64,000 nucleotides of DNA from Phaeobacter sp. A36a-5a (lineage in GTDB: Bacteria; Pseudomonadota; Alphaproteobacteria; Rhodobacterales; Rhodobacteraceae): the NCBI RefSeq assembly GCF_037911135.1, contig NZ_JBBLYU010000004.1:186001-250000 (forward strand), written 5' to 3'. Shown here one piece after another: positions 16,704-24,803 of the stretch (positions are counted from its first letter, which is position 1; each line of letters begins with the position of its first letter). Position numbers and translations under genes: made by a program. The notes under the pieces are model-generated. The model did not search any database and had not been told where the DNA came from. It saw nothing but the letters and a program-made list of their open reading frames with translations.

Positions 16704-18692
16704 TCACAAACAATCGCGCGGCAGGCTCTCGCTCCATTCCTTAACGCAGACCTCGGTCTGCCCGGCACCTTCGCAGGCCACAACCCGGCGCCAGAGATGG
16801 AAATTCTCCCGATCACCGCGCATCTCATTGTCGGTATCGACCTGCACCTGCCAGTCACCACGCGCAAATGTAAACCGCCACTGGCTGGAGAATGTCGCAG
16901 TTGCCGGATTATCTGGATGCACCGCATAACGCATGGCAACATGGCTACCAACCTCCATGCCGTGCTGCGGATCAATGGCCGCGCCATAGTCATCAAAGCT
17001 CTCCAACACCAGCGTGCCATCCAGTTCTTCATAGCTGCTGGATGTGCCGGAGGGCGCGCGCGTCACCTCGGCCTGATAGGTCGGAAAATTGCGCGCGGCG
17101 CGCGGCGCCTGCGGGTCGCTTTCTGCTCCGCCCTGGCGTTCCGGCAGGATCAGCGCACAGCCCTCCAGATGCAGGGTCAGCGCCACAGGTTCGGGGCTTG
17201 GCCAGATGATCGGCCAATAGGAGGTCGACAGCGCCAGCCGCAGCTTATGCCCAGCCCTCAGACGATGCGCGCATTCATTAAGCGCAAACTCCACCTCATA
17301 GCGCCTGCCGGGAACCAGCCGCGCGGCGGTTTCATGGCTGTCGTCATGGCACAGGTTGCGTCCCCGATAGGTGATGCGCTGCGACACGCCATTCGGGGCC
17401 ACATCACACAGCCGCGCCATCACCTGCGCCACCGGTCTGTCGACAGAGAACGCCAGCCGCAGCCGCGCCCGACCCAGCAACTCCAGCGGGGTCTCAAGCG
17501 GCGCCGTATCGAAACAGGCCGACAGCGCATCATCACCCGCCTGATCGCCCGGCAGTTCATTGTCGATCCGCATACCTGCGCAGAAATACCCGCTCCCCAT
17601 GCCCAGGGTTGCTGGATTGGATACCACAACCTCCCCCGCACCCGGCACCGCCTGCAACGTACCCTGCTGTCCCAGATGATGCGCCACCTCGCGCACATTC
17701 GGGGAGGGCCATGCAGTCTCAGCAATCCAGCGCCCCTGCCGGGGTTTGTTTTCCTTGGTCGGATTGAAATGCTCCTGCATGTAGGTGCGATAATCCGGCA
17801 GATCCTCCACGCCGCTGTCTACGCCCTTCAGCCAGCGATCAAACCAGCGCAGCACCTCGCCGTGGAAATCATGCCCTTCCAGCTTGGAAATATGGGCATA
17901 GCGGTGCTCCCACGGGCCGATCAGCGCATTGGCGGGCGCCTGCATATGGGCCGCCAGTGCAGGTGGTGCATTCACATAGGCATCGGCCCAGCCGGTGATC
18001 GCCAGCACTGGCACCTTGATCGCAGACCAATCCTCGCAGACCGATCCATGTTTCCAGAAATCATCCCGCCGACTGTGACGCAGCCAGTCTGCGGCCATAA
18101 ACGGCAGCGTCTCGATCCGCTCCACCCAGGCCTCGCGCCAATCCGGGCGCAGCTCGGGATCCAGCGGGCGGGTTTGATAGGCAAACATCTGCGAGGCCCA
18201 ATTGGCATTATCGCTGAGCAGGCAGCCCCCCATGAAATGGATATCATCGGCATAGCGATCCACGGTTGAGGCCACGCTGACCACCGCCTTCAACGCCTCT
18301 GGCTGACGCGCGGCCAGCTGCAACCCGTTGAAGCCGCCCCAGGAGATCCCAATCATGCCGATATTCCCATCGCAACAGGCCTGCGCCGCAAGCCAGGCCA
18401 GCACCGCCTCGCCGTCGCTCAGCTCCTGTTCGGAATACTCATCGTCAAACACCCCCTCGCTATCGCCCGTGCCGGCGATATCCACCCGCAGGCAGACATA
18501 GCCCTCAGCCGCAAAGACCGGATGCGTGGTGGCATCGCGCGGCGCGGTGCCGTCTCGTTTGCGATAGGGCAGATATTCCAGGATCCCAGGATAACACCCC
18601 TCTGCCGCTGGCCGCCACATCCGCGCCGCAAGCCGACGCCCATCTGGCAGCGGGATCCACAGATGTTCAACTCCGGTGATCTCCATCGCCAT
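16704..18692 (-). CDS. CocE/NonD family hydrolase (X-Pro dipeptidyl-peptidase-like)
   Basis: A 662-residue alpha/beta hydrolase. The nucleophile elbow GISWGG lies near residues 130-135, a following ITGWADAYV segment holds the acid, and GPWEHRYAH holds the likely histidine. The C-terminal third is the beta-sandwich typical of CocE/PepX proteins (GHKLRLALSTSYWP). Substrates of the family range from esters to acyl-amino compounds, so none is assigned. Start ATG 18692 is preceded by AGGAAGAGG; ATG 18686 is nearly as good. It is 72 bp downstream of the CoA-transferase and may be cotranscribed with it. Confidence 0.88.
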   Translation of the reverse strand: MAMEITGVEHLWIPLPDGRRLAARMWRPAAEGCYPGILEYLPYRKRDGTAPRDATTHPVFAAEGYVCLRVDIAGTGDSEGVFDDEYSEQELSDGEAVLAWLAAQACCDGNIGMIGISWGGFNGLQLAARQPEALKAVVSVASTVDRYADDIHFMGGCLLSDNANWASQMFAYQTRPLDPELRPDWREAWVERIETLPFMAADWLRHSRRDDFWKHGSVCEDWSAIKVPVLAITGWADAYVNAPPALAAHMQAPANALIGPWEHRYAHISKLEGHDFHGEVLRWFDRWLKGVDSGVEDLPDYRTYMQEHFNPTKENKPRQGRWIAETAWPSPNVREVAHHLGQQGTLQAVPGAGEVVVSNPATLGMGSGYFCAGMRIDNELPGDQAGDDALSACFDTAPLETPLELLGRARLRLAFSVDRPVAQVMARLCDVAPNGVSQRITYRGRNLCHDDSHETAARLVPGRRYEVEFALNECAHRLRAGHKLRLALSTSYWPIIWPSPEPVALTLHLEGCALILPERQGGAESDPQAPRAARNFPTYQAEVTRAPSGTSSSYEELDGTLVLESFDDYGAAIDPQHGMEVGSHVAMRYAVHPDNPATATFSSQWRFTFARGDWQVQVDTDNEMRGDRENFHLWRRVVACEGAGQTEVCVKEWSESLPRDCL

Positions 18693-18764
18693 GGCGCGCC
18701 CTCTTCCTGTCTGGCTCAATCTCAAGCTGTTGCCGCCCACCCAATCGGCAGGCGATCCGGAGGT

Positions 18765-19892
18765 CTAGTCTCCCTGCGACATATCCTGCGCCACCGGCAG
18801 GATTGGCGCGGATTTCTCCAGCGCCAGCTCCGCATCGGAAAACACCCAAGGACCACGCACGCCCGGCACATCCTCCGGCGCAATCTGCATCTGGCGGTGC
18901 CTGATCTGCGGGTCCTCAAACGCCTGCCCAATGGTGTTGATCGGCCCCGCAGGCACGGTCGCGGCCTCCAGCGCCGCCAACAGATCCGCCTGCCCCCATT
19001 GCGCCAGCGCTGCCGCCAGCATCGGTGTCAATTCGCCCCGGTTGGCCACCCGCAGCTGGTTGGAGGTAAAGCGCGGATCAACCGCAAGCGCCGCCATGTT
19101 CAAAACCTCGCAGAGCCGCGCAAACTGGCCGTCATTGCCAACGGCAAGGATCACATGCCCGTCGCGCACCGCCATCACCTGATAGGGCGCAATATTGGGA
19201 TGCTCATTGCCCATCCGGGTCGGGCTGGTGCCGGTTGCCAGATAGTTCATGTTCTGATTGGCCAGCATCGCGGTGGCGCAATCCAGCAGAGACATGTCGA
19301 TATGCTGCCCCCGCCCGGTTCTATGGCGCTGCTCCACCGCTGCCAGAATGCCGATGGTGCCATAAAGCCCGGTGACAATATCGGTGATCGCCACCCCAAC
19401 CTTCTGCGGCTCGCCCTCCGGCGCACCGGTGATCGACATCAGCCCGGACATGCCCTGCAACAGGAAATCATAGCCCGCCCGCGTCGCATAAGGCCCATCC
19501 TGCCCAAAGCCGGTCACCGAACAGTAGATCAGACGTGGATTGACCGCTTTCAGGCTGCCATAATCCAGCCCGTATTTCGCCAGCCCGCCGACCTTGAAAT
19601 TCTCGATCAGGATATCGGCATCCCGGATCAGCTCCAGCACCGTCTGTTTGCCGTCTTCAGTGCGAAAATCCGCAGTGACGCAGGACTTACCCCGGTTCGC
19701 CGCATAGTAATAGGCCGCTGTTTTATCACCGTCGCGCTCGATAAAAGGCGGGCCCCAGCGACGGGTATCATCCCCTTCGGGGCTTTCGACCTTGATGACC
19801 TCCGCCCCCAGATCGGCAAGCGACTGGCCAATCCATGGCCCCGCAAGAATACGGGCCAGTTCGACCACCTTCAAACCTGCAAGCGGTGTCAT
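18765..19892 (-). CDS. CaiB/BaiF class III CoA-transferase
   Basis: A 375-residue CoA-transferase: VELARILAGPWIGQSLADLGAEVIKVE at the N-terminus, the RGKSCVTADFRTEDG region, and GLDYGSLKAVNPRLIYCSVTGFGQDGPY. The family's catalytic aspartate is expected near residue 165 (HIDMSLLDC region). The CoA donor and acceptor are not identifiable. ATG 19892 follows an AGGAG site; the 18 upstream codons are unlike the family. It is the last intact gene before the island-flanking repeat. Confidence 0.93.
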   Translation of the reverse strand: MTPLAGLKVVELARILAGPWIGQSLADLGAEVIKVESPEGDDTRRWGPPFIERDGDKTAAYYYAANRGKSCVTADFRTEDGKQTVLELIRDADILIENFKVGGLAKYGLDYGSLKAVNPRLIYCSVTGFGQDGPYATRAGYDFLLQGMSGLMSITGAPEGEPQKVGVAITDIVTGLYGTIGILAAVEQRHRTGRGQHIDMSLLDCATAMLANQNMNYLATGTSPTRMGNEHPNIAPYQVMAVRDGHVILAVGNDGQFARLCEVLNMAALAVDPRFTSNQLRVANRGELTPMLAAALAQWGQADLLAALEAATVPAGPINTIGQAFEDPQIRHRQMQIAPEDVPGVRGPWVFSDAELALEKSAPILPVAQDMSQGD

Positions 19893-20076
19893 CGGCACTC
19901 CTGTCAGTCCGCCCGCAATCTGCGGGACATCCCCCTGCCAAGGCACGGCAGAGTGTTCTGACAGAGACTTAGCCTATCCATTCCTCTGCGGGCAAATAAT
20001 TTGATCAAAACATGCGGAGAGTCTTAAGAAGGGAGTGGCCAGGCGGGACAAGCGGATGTTGCTCTCTTAAGTGTGA

Positions 20077-20328
20077 TTATTGCGATCGGTTAGCATAATT
20101 CCGCAAGAATTTCCACGCTACGAACCCAAGCAATACTAATCCAAGCAAAGCGAAGGGTACTGCTGATCGCAAATCGGTCATAAAACAACATTCTCGATAC
20201 GCTGCCAAAAACTCCTCATCCCACTCCGCAAAACCGCTATGGGTGAAGAACACGCCTTTGCCCACTTGAACGATTAGCCAAGCTGCAAAGATGAGTAATA
20301 TTCCACAAACGAGGACAATCCATTTCAT
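20077..20328 (-). CDS. Small two-helix membrane protein, unknown
   Basis: An 83-residue reading frame with two clear hydrophobic segments (residues 3-22 and 57-75) separated by an acidic, cysteine-containing loop (AEWDEEFLAAYRECC). Base composition is AT-richer than the genes to its left. No convincing ribosome-binding site precedes the ATG. The pattern of two membrane helices ending in a basic tail (KFLRNYANRSQ) supports a real gene, but no family is recognised. Confidence 0.45.
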   Translation of the reverse strand: MKWIVLVCGILLIFAAWLIVQVGKGVFFTHSGFAEWDEEFLAAYRECCFMTDLRSAVPFALLGLVLLGFVAWKFLRNYANRSQ

Positions 20329-20364
20329 ATTTGCAATATAGCTGCGTTGCAGAAAGGAGCAACG

Positions 20365-20679
20365 ATGACCTCAGAGCAGACCAGCAGGGCGTCCGGAACC
20401 AGCAGAACAGTTGGCGCCAAATTCCACCGTATGAGGCATCGCTGAGCGACACGATGCAACAGCAGCTACAGCGCCAAGCCGCCCTGCCAGACCTGCTGCA
20501 GCTCCAGCGCGTCGTTCAGATGCAGCACATCGGCGCGCGCGCCGGGTTACAAGCGCCCCAGATCGGGCCGCCTGATCAAATCCGTCGGTCGGCTCGTGGC
20601 CATCTCCAGCGCCGTCTCCAACGGCAGATCGCAGGTCTCGACCAGGATCTGCACCGCCGTGGCCAGCTCCAGATGGGCG
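20365..20679. repeat. Left copy of 315-bp direct repeat (nagA 3' end)
   Basis: Ungapped match to 30722-31036 with 7 differences in 315 bases, six of them transitions. It holds about 100 bp of nagA downstream flank plus the last 214 bp of the nagA coding strand. It marks the left edge of the inserted or rearranged segment. Confidence 0.93.
20466..20679 (-). pseudogene. Truncated nagA 3' fragment
   Basis: The final 71 codons of a nagA copy, ending at the same TAG as the intact gene. Its upstream coding sequence is missing and replaced at 20680 by an IS5-type transposase fragment, so it cannot be expressed as a deacetylase. It is a by-product of the event that built the island boundary. Confidence 0.88.
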
Positions 20680-20883
20680 ACCGGGGCTGCCATCATGCGG
20701 CGCGAGCCAGGTCATCTCTTTGTCCAACCAGATCAGAAGCGACCCGCGCTTTCTGAGCGCATCGTTGTAGCTGAACCAATTCGTCGTACGGTAGCGGGCA
20801 GGTGCGGGCTTGCTCATCTGCCCCGTCTAACCGCATGGATTCGTGATGTGAATCCTTAACACTCAGAGTTCTGCAACAACGCC
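20680..20883 (-). mobile_element. Remnant of an IS5-family insertion sequence
   Basis: The minus strand from 20817 encodes MSKPAPARYRTTNW, then GSLLIWLDKEMTWLAPHDG, the conserved N-terminus of an IS5-family transposase frequent in Roseobacter genomes. The frame is lost at 20680 where nagA-derived DNA begins, leaving about 46 transposase codons. The outer end (GTTGTTGCAGAACTC read leftward from about 20880) looks like the terminal repeat. Non-functional. Confidence 0.8.
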
Positions 20884-20951
20884 TTCAAAGCTGCCAATGC
20901 GACTTTCACCTTGAATGCAGGGCTGTGGTTCCGTCTGGGTCGTCTTGCCAT
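20880..20951 (-). pseudogene. Fragment of an IS3-family transposase orfA
   Basis: The minus strand reads MARRPRRNHSPAFKVKVALA and continues for 24 codons, the conserved start of IS3-family OrfA proteins. The reading frame stops being IS3-like where the IS5 end begins near 20880, so the IS5 element appears to have inserted into an IS3 element. No rest of the IS3 element is visible. Confidence 0.72.
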
Positions 20952-21014
20952 CGTTGTTCCTTCGTCCCGGCACACTGCCGGATGAGGAACGGGAAATCCA
21001 CCTAGCTCAACTGT

Positions 21015-21155
21015 TCATATTTCTCGGGCCACATCTCCATCACGGTCAAGGCATTGTTTCCCCCACTCTTTAACAAGCTTTTTGGCCCGACTGAGCACTT
21101 CGTCACTGGAGGTCGGGTGATCCGGTGCGATCGGTACTAGTATTTTCCGGGGCAT
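21015..21155 (-). CDS. Short open reading frame, unknown (possible gene fragment)
   Basis: A 46-codon frame opening MPRKILVPIAPDHP with an AAGGAT site 8 bp upstream. The start resembles the beta-strand opening of several nucleotide-binding or racemase-like proteins, but it is too short to assign and ends soon after a lysine-rich stretch. It may be the remnant of a longer gene at the island edge. The remaining DNA from 20952 to 21353 holds only this frame and the lysR promoter region. Confidence 0.25.
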   Translation of the reverse strand: MPRKILVPIAPDHPTSSDEVLSRAKKLVKEWGKQCLDRDGDVAREI

Positions 21156-21353
21156 GAATGTGATCCTTTGCTGTGACGAAGGTTAGGTGACTGCCCCTCG
21201 AACCTATCGACGTTGCCGAACATCAATAAAAATCAAAAAAATTCTCAAATTTCATAAATGAAATTTATACGATACCTTGCGCGGCGAACACAGCAAGCCT
21301 CAATGAAGCATTTTCCGAACGACCTCTATCGGAGAAGACAGGAACAGAACCAA

Positions 21354-22256
21354 ATGAACACTCGTCTCAACTTAGAACAAATACGGGCATTTCTGACCGT
21401 CGTGCGCCTCGGTGGATTTAGCAAGGCAGCCGATGAGCTAGGCTTGACACAACCAGCCGTGACTACGCGGATCAAAAACCTAGAAAACACCTTGGGCGTG
21501 GAGTTGTTTGAAAGAACGAGTGGAGGCGTTCTTTTGACCAAGAGAGGGGATATTCTCGCCCGCTATGCAAAACAGTTCGAACAGCTTTCAGAGCTCGTGC
21601 AACGAGATGTTATGGATCCCTCAGGTATCGAGGGCCATCTTCGCCTAGGAGTTTCCGAAACTATCGTTCAATGCTGGTTACCGTTATTCATTGAAGAGCT
21701 TCATCGAATGTATCCTGCCCTCGAAATCGAGATCAACGTCGATATATCGGTCAACCTCCGTACAATGTTGCTTGATAGAGAGATCGACCTTGCCGTCTTA
21801 CTAGGGCCAATTTCTGAGTACTCTGTCGACAACGTCGAGTTACCAGAAGTGGATCTTGCCTGGTACCGAGCCGAAAGTGACCAAAGCTCCAACGACCAAC
21901 CGTCTCGATACCTAGAAAAGCCCATATTTACATATGCAAGAAATACGCGTCCTTTTCGGGAATTGCGCTCTGAACTTCTTGAACATTTGGGTCCAAACTA
22001 CTCACTCTTCCCCTCCTCTTCGCTGTCAGCTTGCTTTCGCTTAGTTGAATCTGGCTTGGGCGTCGCTGCATTGCCGCGTGTCTTGGGGCAGCGCTTCGTA
22101 TCTGAAGGGCGAATTTGCGAGTTCGATCCTGGGTGGCGCCCAAACCCCCTGAAATTCTCAGCGTCTTTCCTCGGTGAACCAAAGAGCCATCTACTAGAAA
22201 CCGCAGCGGCCATCGCAAGCGCCACTGCACAAAGCTTCGACGATAAAAAACTTTAA
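21354..22256 (+). CDS. LysR-family transcriptional regulator
   Basis: A 300-residue regulator with an N-terminal winged helix-turn-helix (about 5-65: LEQIRAFLTVVRLGGFSKAA, LTQPAVTTRIKNLE) and a C-terminal effector domain of the periplasmic-binding-protein type. The start is set at ATG 21354, where the family begins; ATG 21258 would add 32 residues. GC content is clearly lower than in the flanking chromosome. It lies directly upstream of, and in the same direction as, the DUF1445-TRAP-oxoprolinase genes, so it probably controls them. Confidence 0.9.
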   Translation: MNTRLNLEQIRAFLTVVRLGGFSKAADELGLTQPAVTTRIKNLENTLGVELFERTSGGVLLTKRGDILARYAKQFEQLSELVQRDVMDPSGIEGHLRLGVSETIVQCWLPLFIEELHRMYPALEIEINVDISVNLRTMLLDREIDLAVLLGPISEYSVDNVELPEVDLAWYRAESDQSSNDQPSRYLEKPIFTYARNTRPFRELRSELLEHLGPNYSLFPSSSLSACFRLVESGLGVAALPRVLGQRFVSEGRICEFDPGWRPNPLKFSASFLGEPKSHLLETAAAIASATAQSFDDKKL

Positions 22257-22333
22257 TGGGATTGCGAAGATCTTTTTAATTTGTTTTTATGTTAGCCCAG
22301 ATCGATACTCCCACCACTGGGAGGAATCGTACT

Positions 22334-23164
22334 TTGCCAATCTCACATGCAGAACTTGTCCAAAAACCTCTAGCAGAAATTCGAGACGTTATTCGCCGCG
22401 ACAGCTACCACTCTCACACAGCTGGGCTGGGTAACGGATTTCTTCAAGCCAACATCGCAATCATGCCCTCAGAGTCCGCCCTGGACTTCATGCGCTACTG
22501 CCAACGCAACCCCAAGCCATGTCCGTTGACCGGTGTCTCCGACACTGGGAATCCAAAGATGTTCACCATGGGCAGGGACATCGATATTCGTACTGATGTT
22601 CCGGCTTACAATATTTATCGTGACGGGAAGCTGGAAAGCACTGTCGGGAACATTCGAGACATCTGGCACAACGACTTGGTCGCATTTGCTCTGGGCTGCT
22701 CTTTCACATTCGAGCATGCACTCAATGATGCAGGCATTCAACTGTGGCACATTAATAATAACAAAACAGTGCCAATGTTCCGCACATCAATCGAAACCGT
22801 TCCATCGGGACCGTTTGGCGGTCCGATGGTCGTCAGCATGCGGGCAATTCCTGAAGATCAGCTAAAAACCGCAATCTCCATTTCTAAGAACTACCCCCTT
22901 GCGCATGGGGCACCAGTGCATTGGGGCGATCCTGCGGAAATCGGGATTCAAGACGTTAACCTCCCTGATTGGGGCGATCCAGCGCCAGTGGAAGCCGGGT
23001 TTATACCCGTTTTCTGGGCCTGCGGCGTTACTCCACAGGCAGCTATCGAGCAGGCCAAACTCCCTCTCTGCATCACACATAAGCCGGGTCATATGCTGAT
23101 TACCGATATACCGCAGGATGCAGAGAATCCGATCTTAGCACCCGACAATCATCAATCAAACTAA
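22334..23164 (+). CDS. DUF1445 / D-glutamate cyclase-family protein (putative hydro-lyase)
   Basis: A protein of about 276 residues with the DUF1445 core: TAGLGNGFLQANIAIMP near residue 30, FMRYCQRNPKPCPL, and GCSFTFEHAL. Characterised relatives (mammalian DGLUCY) interconvert D-glutamate and 5-oxo-D-proline; bacterial members are annotated only as hydro-lyases. Neighbouring 5-oxoprolinase and TRAP importer genes favour the cyclase role. The start is uncertain: TTG 22334 has a strong GGGAGGAA site seven bases upstream and gives the usual family length, while ATG 22289 has no ribosome-binding site and adds 15 residues. Confidence 0.85.
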   Translation: MPISHAELVQKPLAEIRDVIRRDSYHSHTAGLGNGFLQANIAIMPSESALDFMRYCQRNPKPCPLTGVSDTGNPKMFTMGRDIDIRTDVPAYNIYRDGKLESTVGNIRDIWHNDLVAFALGCSFTFEHALNDAGIQLWHINNNKTVPMFRTSIETVPSGPFGGPMVVSMRAIPEDQLKTAISISKNYPLAHGAPVHWGDPAEIGIQDVNLPDWGDPAPVEAGFIPVFWACGVTPQAAIEQAKLPLCITHKPGHMLITDIPQDAENPILAPDNHQSN

Positions 23165-23184
23165 GTCCAAACAGGAGAACTAAG

Positions 23185-24222
23185 ATGAGAAAATTCACTG
23201 CATATCTGGCGGCAACCGCATTGCTTGCATCGCCTGTAATCGCAGAAGATTTGGCTGTCGTCGGCAGTTGGTCCGGCTTGCCACTTCACAAACAATTTGA
23301 AGCACCTTTCTGGTCGGAAACCCTACCAACAGCTTCCGGTGGATCAATCAACGTTAGCCTGACCACGCACAACCAAATGAACCTTGGTGTTGGAGACGTT
23401 TTCCGTCTGCTCGGGGACGGCGTTTATGACGTTGCAATGACAGTTGGCGACTATGCAGTGGCCGATGCGCCAGAACTCGAAGGTCTGGATGTGCCGCTGC
23501 TTGCACTTACGGCCGACGAAGCCCGCGCGATGGTCGATGCTGCACGTCCGATGGTTAGCGACATCTATCGGGACCGCTTCAACAGTCACGTTCTGGCGAT
23601 CGCGCCCTACCCACCACAGGTCGTATTCTGCAATGGTGACGTGAACTCTCTTGCTGACCTCAAAGGCCTAAAGGTCCGTGCCTCTGGGCGTATGACCGCC
23701 AAGTTCCTCGAAGCCCTTGGAGCTGAGGGTGTCAACGTCAGCTTTGCCGAAGTACCTGGTGCTCTCCAGAAAGGGGTGGTCGATTGCGCCGTAACTGGTG
23801 CCGGATCTGGCTACAGCTCTGGGTGGTGGGAAGTATCTACCAATCTTTTGGCCATCCCCTTGGGTGGTTGGGATCCGGTGGTCACCGCCATCAATCTGGA
23901 CAAATGGAATTCTCTAAGCACCGAAACTCAGGAATTGATCCAAACCCAGGTGTCAGCCGAATTTGAGGAGCCTGCATGGGAAGTCGCTCAAGACGCGCTG
24001 GTCAATGACATCGCCTGCTTGACAGGGAATGGCGAGTGCCCATCTGGCGAAACGCGTAACATGAAGCTTGTCGAAGTTTCGGAAGAAGACTTCAACAACG
24101 CGAGGGAAACCCTGGTCAGCGAAGTTCTCCCGGCGTGGGCTGAACGCGCAGGTGCTGATTGGGCCAAGCGGTGGAACACTAGCGTCGGTCAAGTCGTCGG
24201 CGTGTCTGTTGCCGTAGAATAA
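23185..24222 (+). CDS. TRAP transporter substrate-binding protein (DctP family)
   Basis: A 345-residue exported protein with a signal peptide (residues 1-20, ending SPVIAE) and the DctP fold. The hinge segment LKGLKVRASGRMTAKFLEALGA near residues 160-180 includes the arginine that pairs with the substrate carboxylate in this family. A carboxylate ligand is therefore expected, and 5-oxoproline or glutamate is suggested by the neighbours. An AGGAGAA site precedes the ATG. It works with the small and large permeases immediately downstream. Confidence 0.92.
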   Translation: MRKFTAYLAATALLASPVIAEDLAVVGSWSGLPLHKQFEAPFWSETLPTASGGSINVSLTTHNQMNLGVGDVFRLLGDGVYDVAMTVGDYAVADAPELEGLDVPLLALTADEARAMVDAARPMVSDIYRDRFNSHVLAIAPYPPQVVFCNGDVNSLADLKGLKVRASGRMTAKFLEALGAEGVNVSFAEVPGALQKGVVDCAVTGAGSGYSSGWWEVSTNLLAIPLGGWDPVVTAINLDKWNSLSTETQELIQTQVSAEFEEPAWEVAQDALVNDIACLTGNGECPSGETRNMKLVEVSEEDFNNARETLVSEVLPAWAERAGADWAKRWNTSVGQVVGVSVAVE

Positions 24223-24248
24223 CAGATAGTTCCCTGGGAGTGCTTCCA

Positions 24249-24803
24249 ATGCCCGAGAAAATACTTGCGACGATGAAGCGGCTCAATCGAGCAGTAGCAA
24301 TGCTGATTGGTGTTCTGCTCTTGACATGTGTCGTGTTCATCATCGCTGAAATCATGATCAGGCAGTTGGGAGGCACTCTCGGCGGAACTGATGAAATAAG
24401 TGGCTACGTCATGGCTGTTGTGACGTCCTGGGGTATGGGATTTGCCCTGCTCGAACTCAGTCACATTCGGATCGATATTCTCCGGGGGCGTGTCAACGCC
24501 CTCGGACGGTCCCTCTTCGACCTGTTCTCTCTGTTCGTCTTGTCGAGCACCGTCACCGTGATTGCCATCAGGTCCTGGCCTGTCGTTGAGCGGTCAATCA
24601 TAAACAGTTCGCGCGCCAATACACCGCTGGAGACACCTCTGGCACTGGTTCAACTACCGTGGTTTGCGGGCTGGCTTTGGTTTGCGTTCATCGCATGGCT
24701 GACGTTGGTCGCCGCAGTCATGCTGGTGTTGCGCGGTGAATTTGAAAAATCCGAAGCTGCCGTCGGGATCGTCGGCGAAGAAGACGCGGAGATCCACACA
24801 TGA
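24249..24803 (+). CDS. TRAP transporter small permease (DctQ family)
   Basis: A 184-residue inner-membrane protein with four hydrophobic segments (about 16-38, 55-72, 93-113, 137-160) and the DctQ pattern NRAVAMLIGVLL and EIMIRQLGG. It links the binding protein to the large permease. Start ATG 24249 follows GGGAG; GTG 24240 is also in frame. It overlaps the large-permease start by four bases. Confidence 0.9.
   Translation: MPEKILATMKRLNRAVAMLIGVLLLTCVVFIIAEIMIRQLGGTLGGTDEISGYVMAVVTSWGMGFALLELSHIRIDILRGRVNALGRSLFDLFSLFVLSSTVTVIAIRSWPVVERSIINSSRANTPLETPLALVQLPWFAGWLWFAFIAWLTLVAAVMLVLRGEFEKSEAAVGIVGEEDAEIHT

Noticed and set aside
16596-18269. 557-codon plus-strand frame opposite the CocE hydrolase gene
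   Set aside because: Shadow of the hydrolase; Arg/His/Gln-rich with no domain, and it begins inside the gtrB upstream region without a ribosome-binding site.
20371-20817. 148-codon minus-strand frame starting with transposase residues
   Set aside because: A chimera: IS5 transposase codons run out of frame into the nagA fragment. It is junction debris, not a protein gene.
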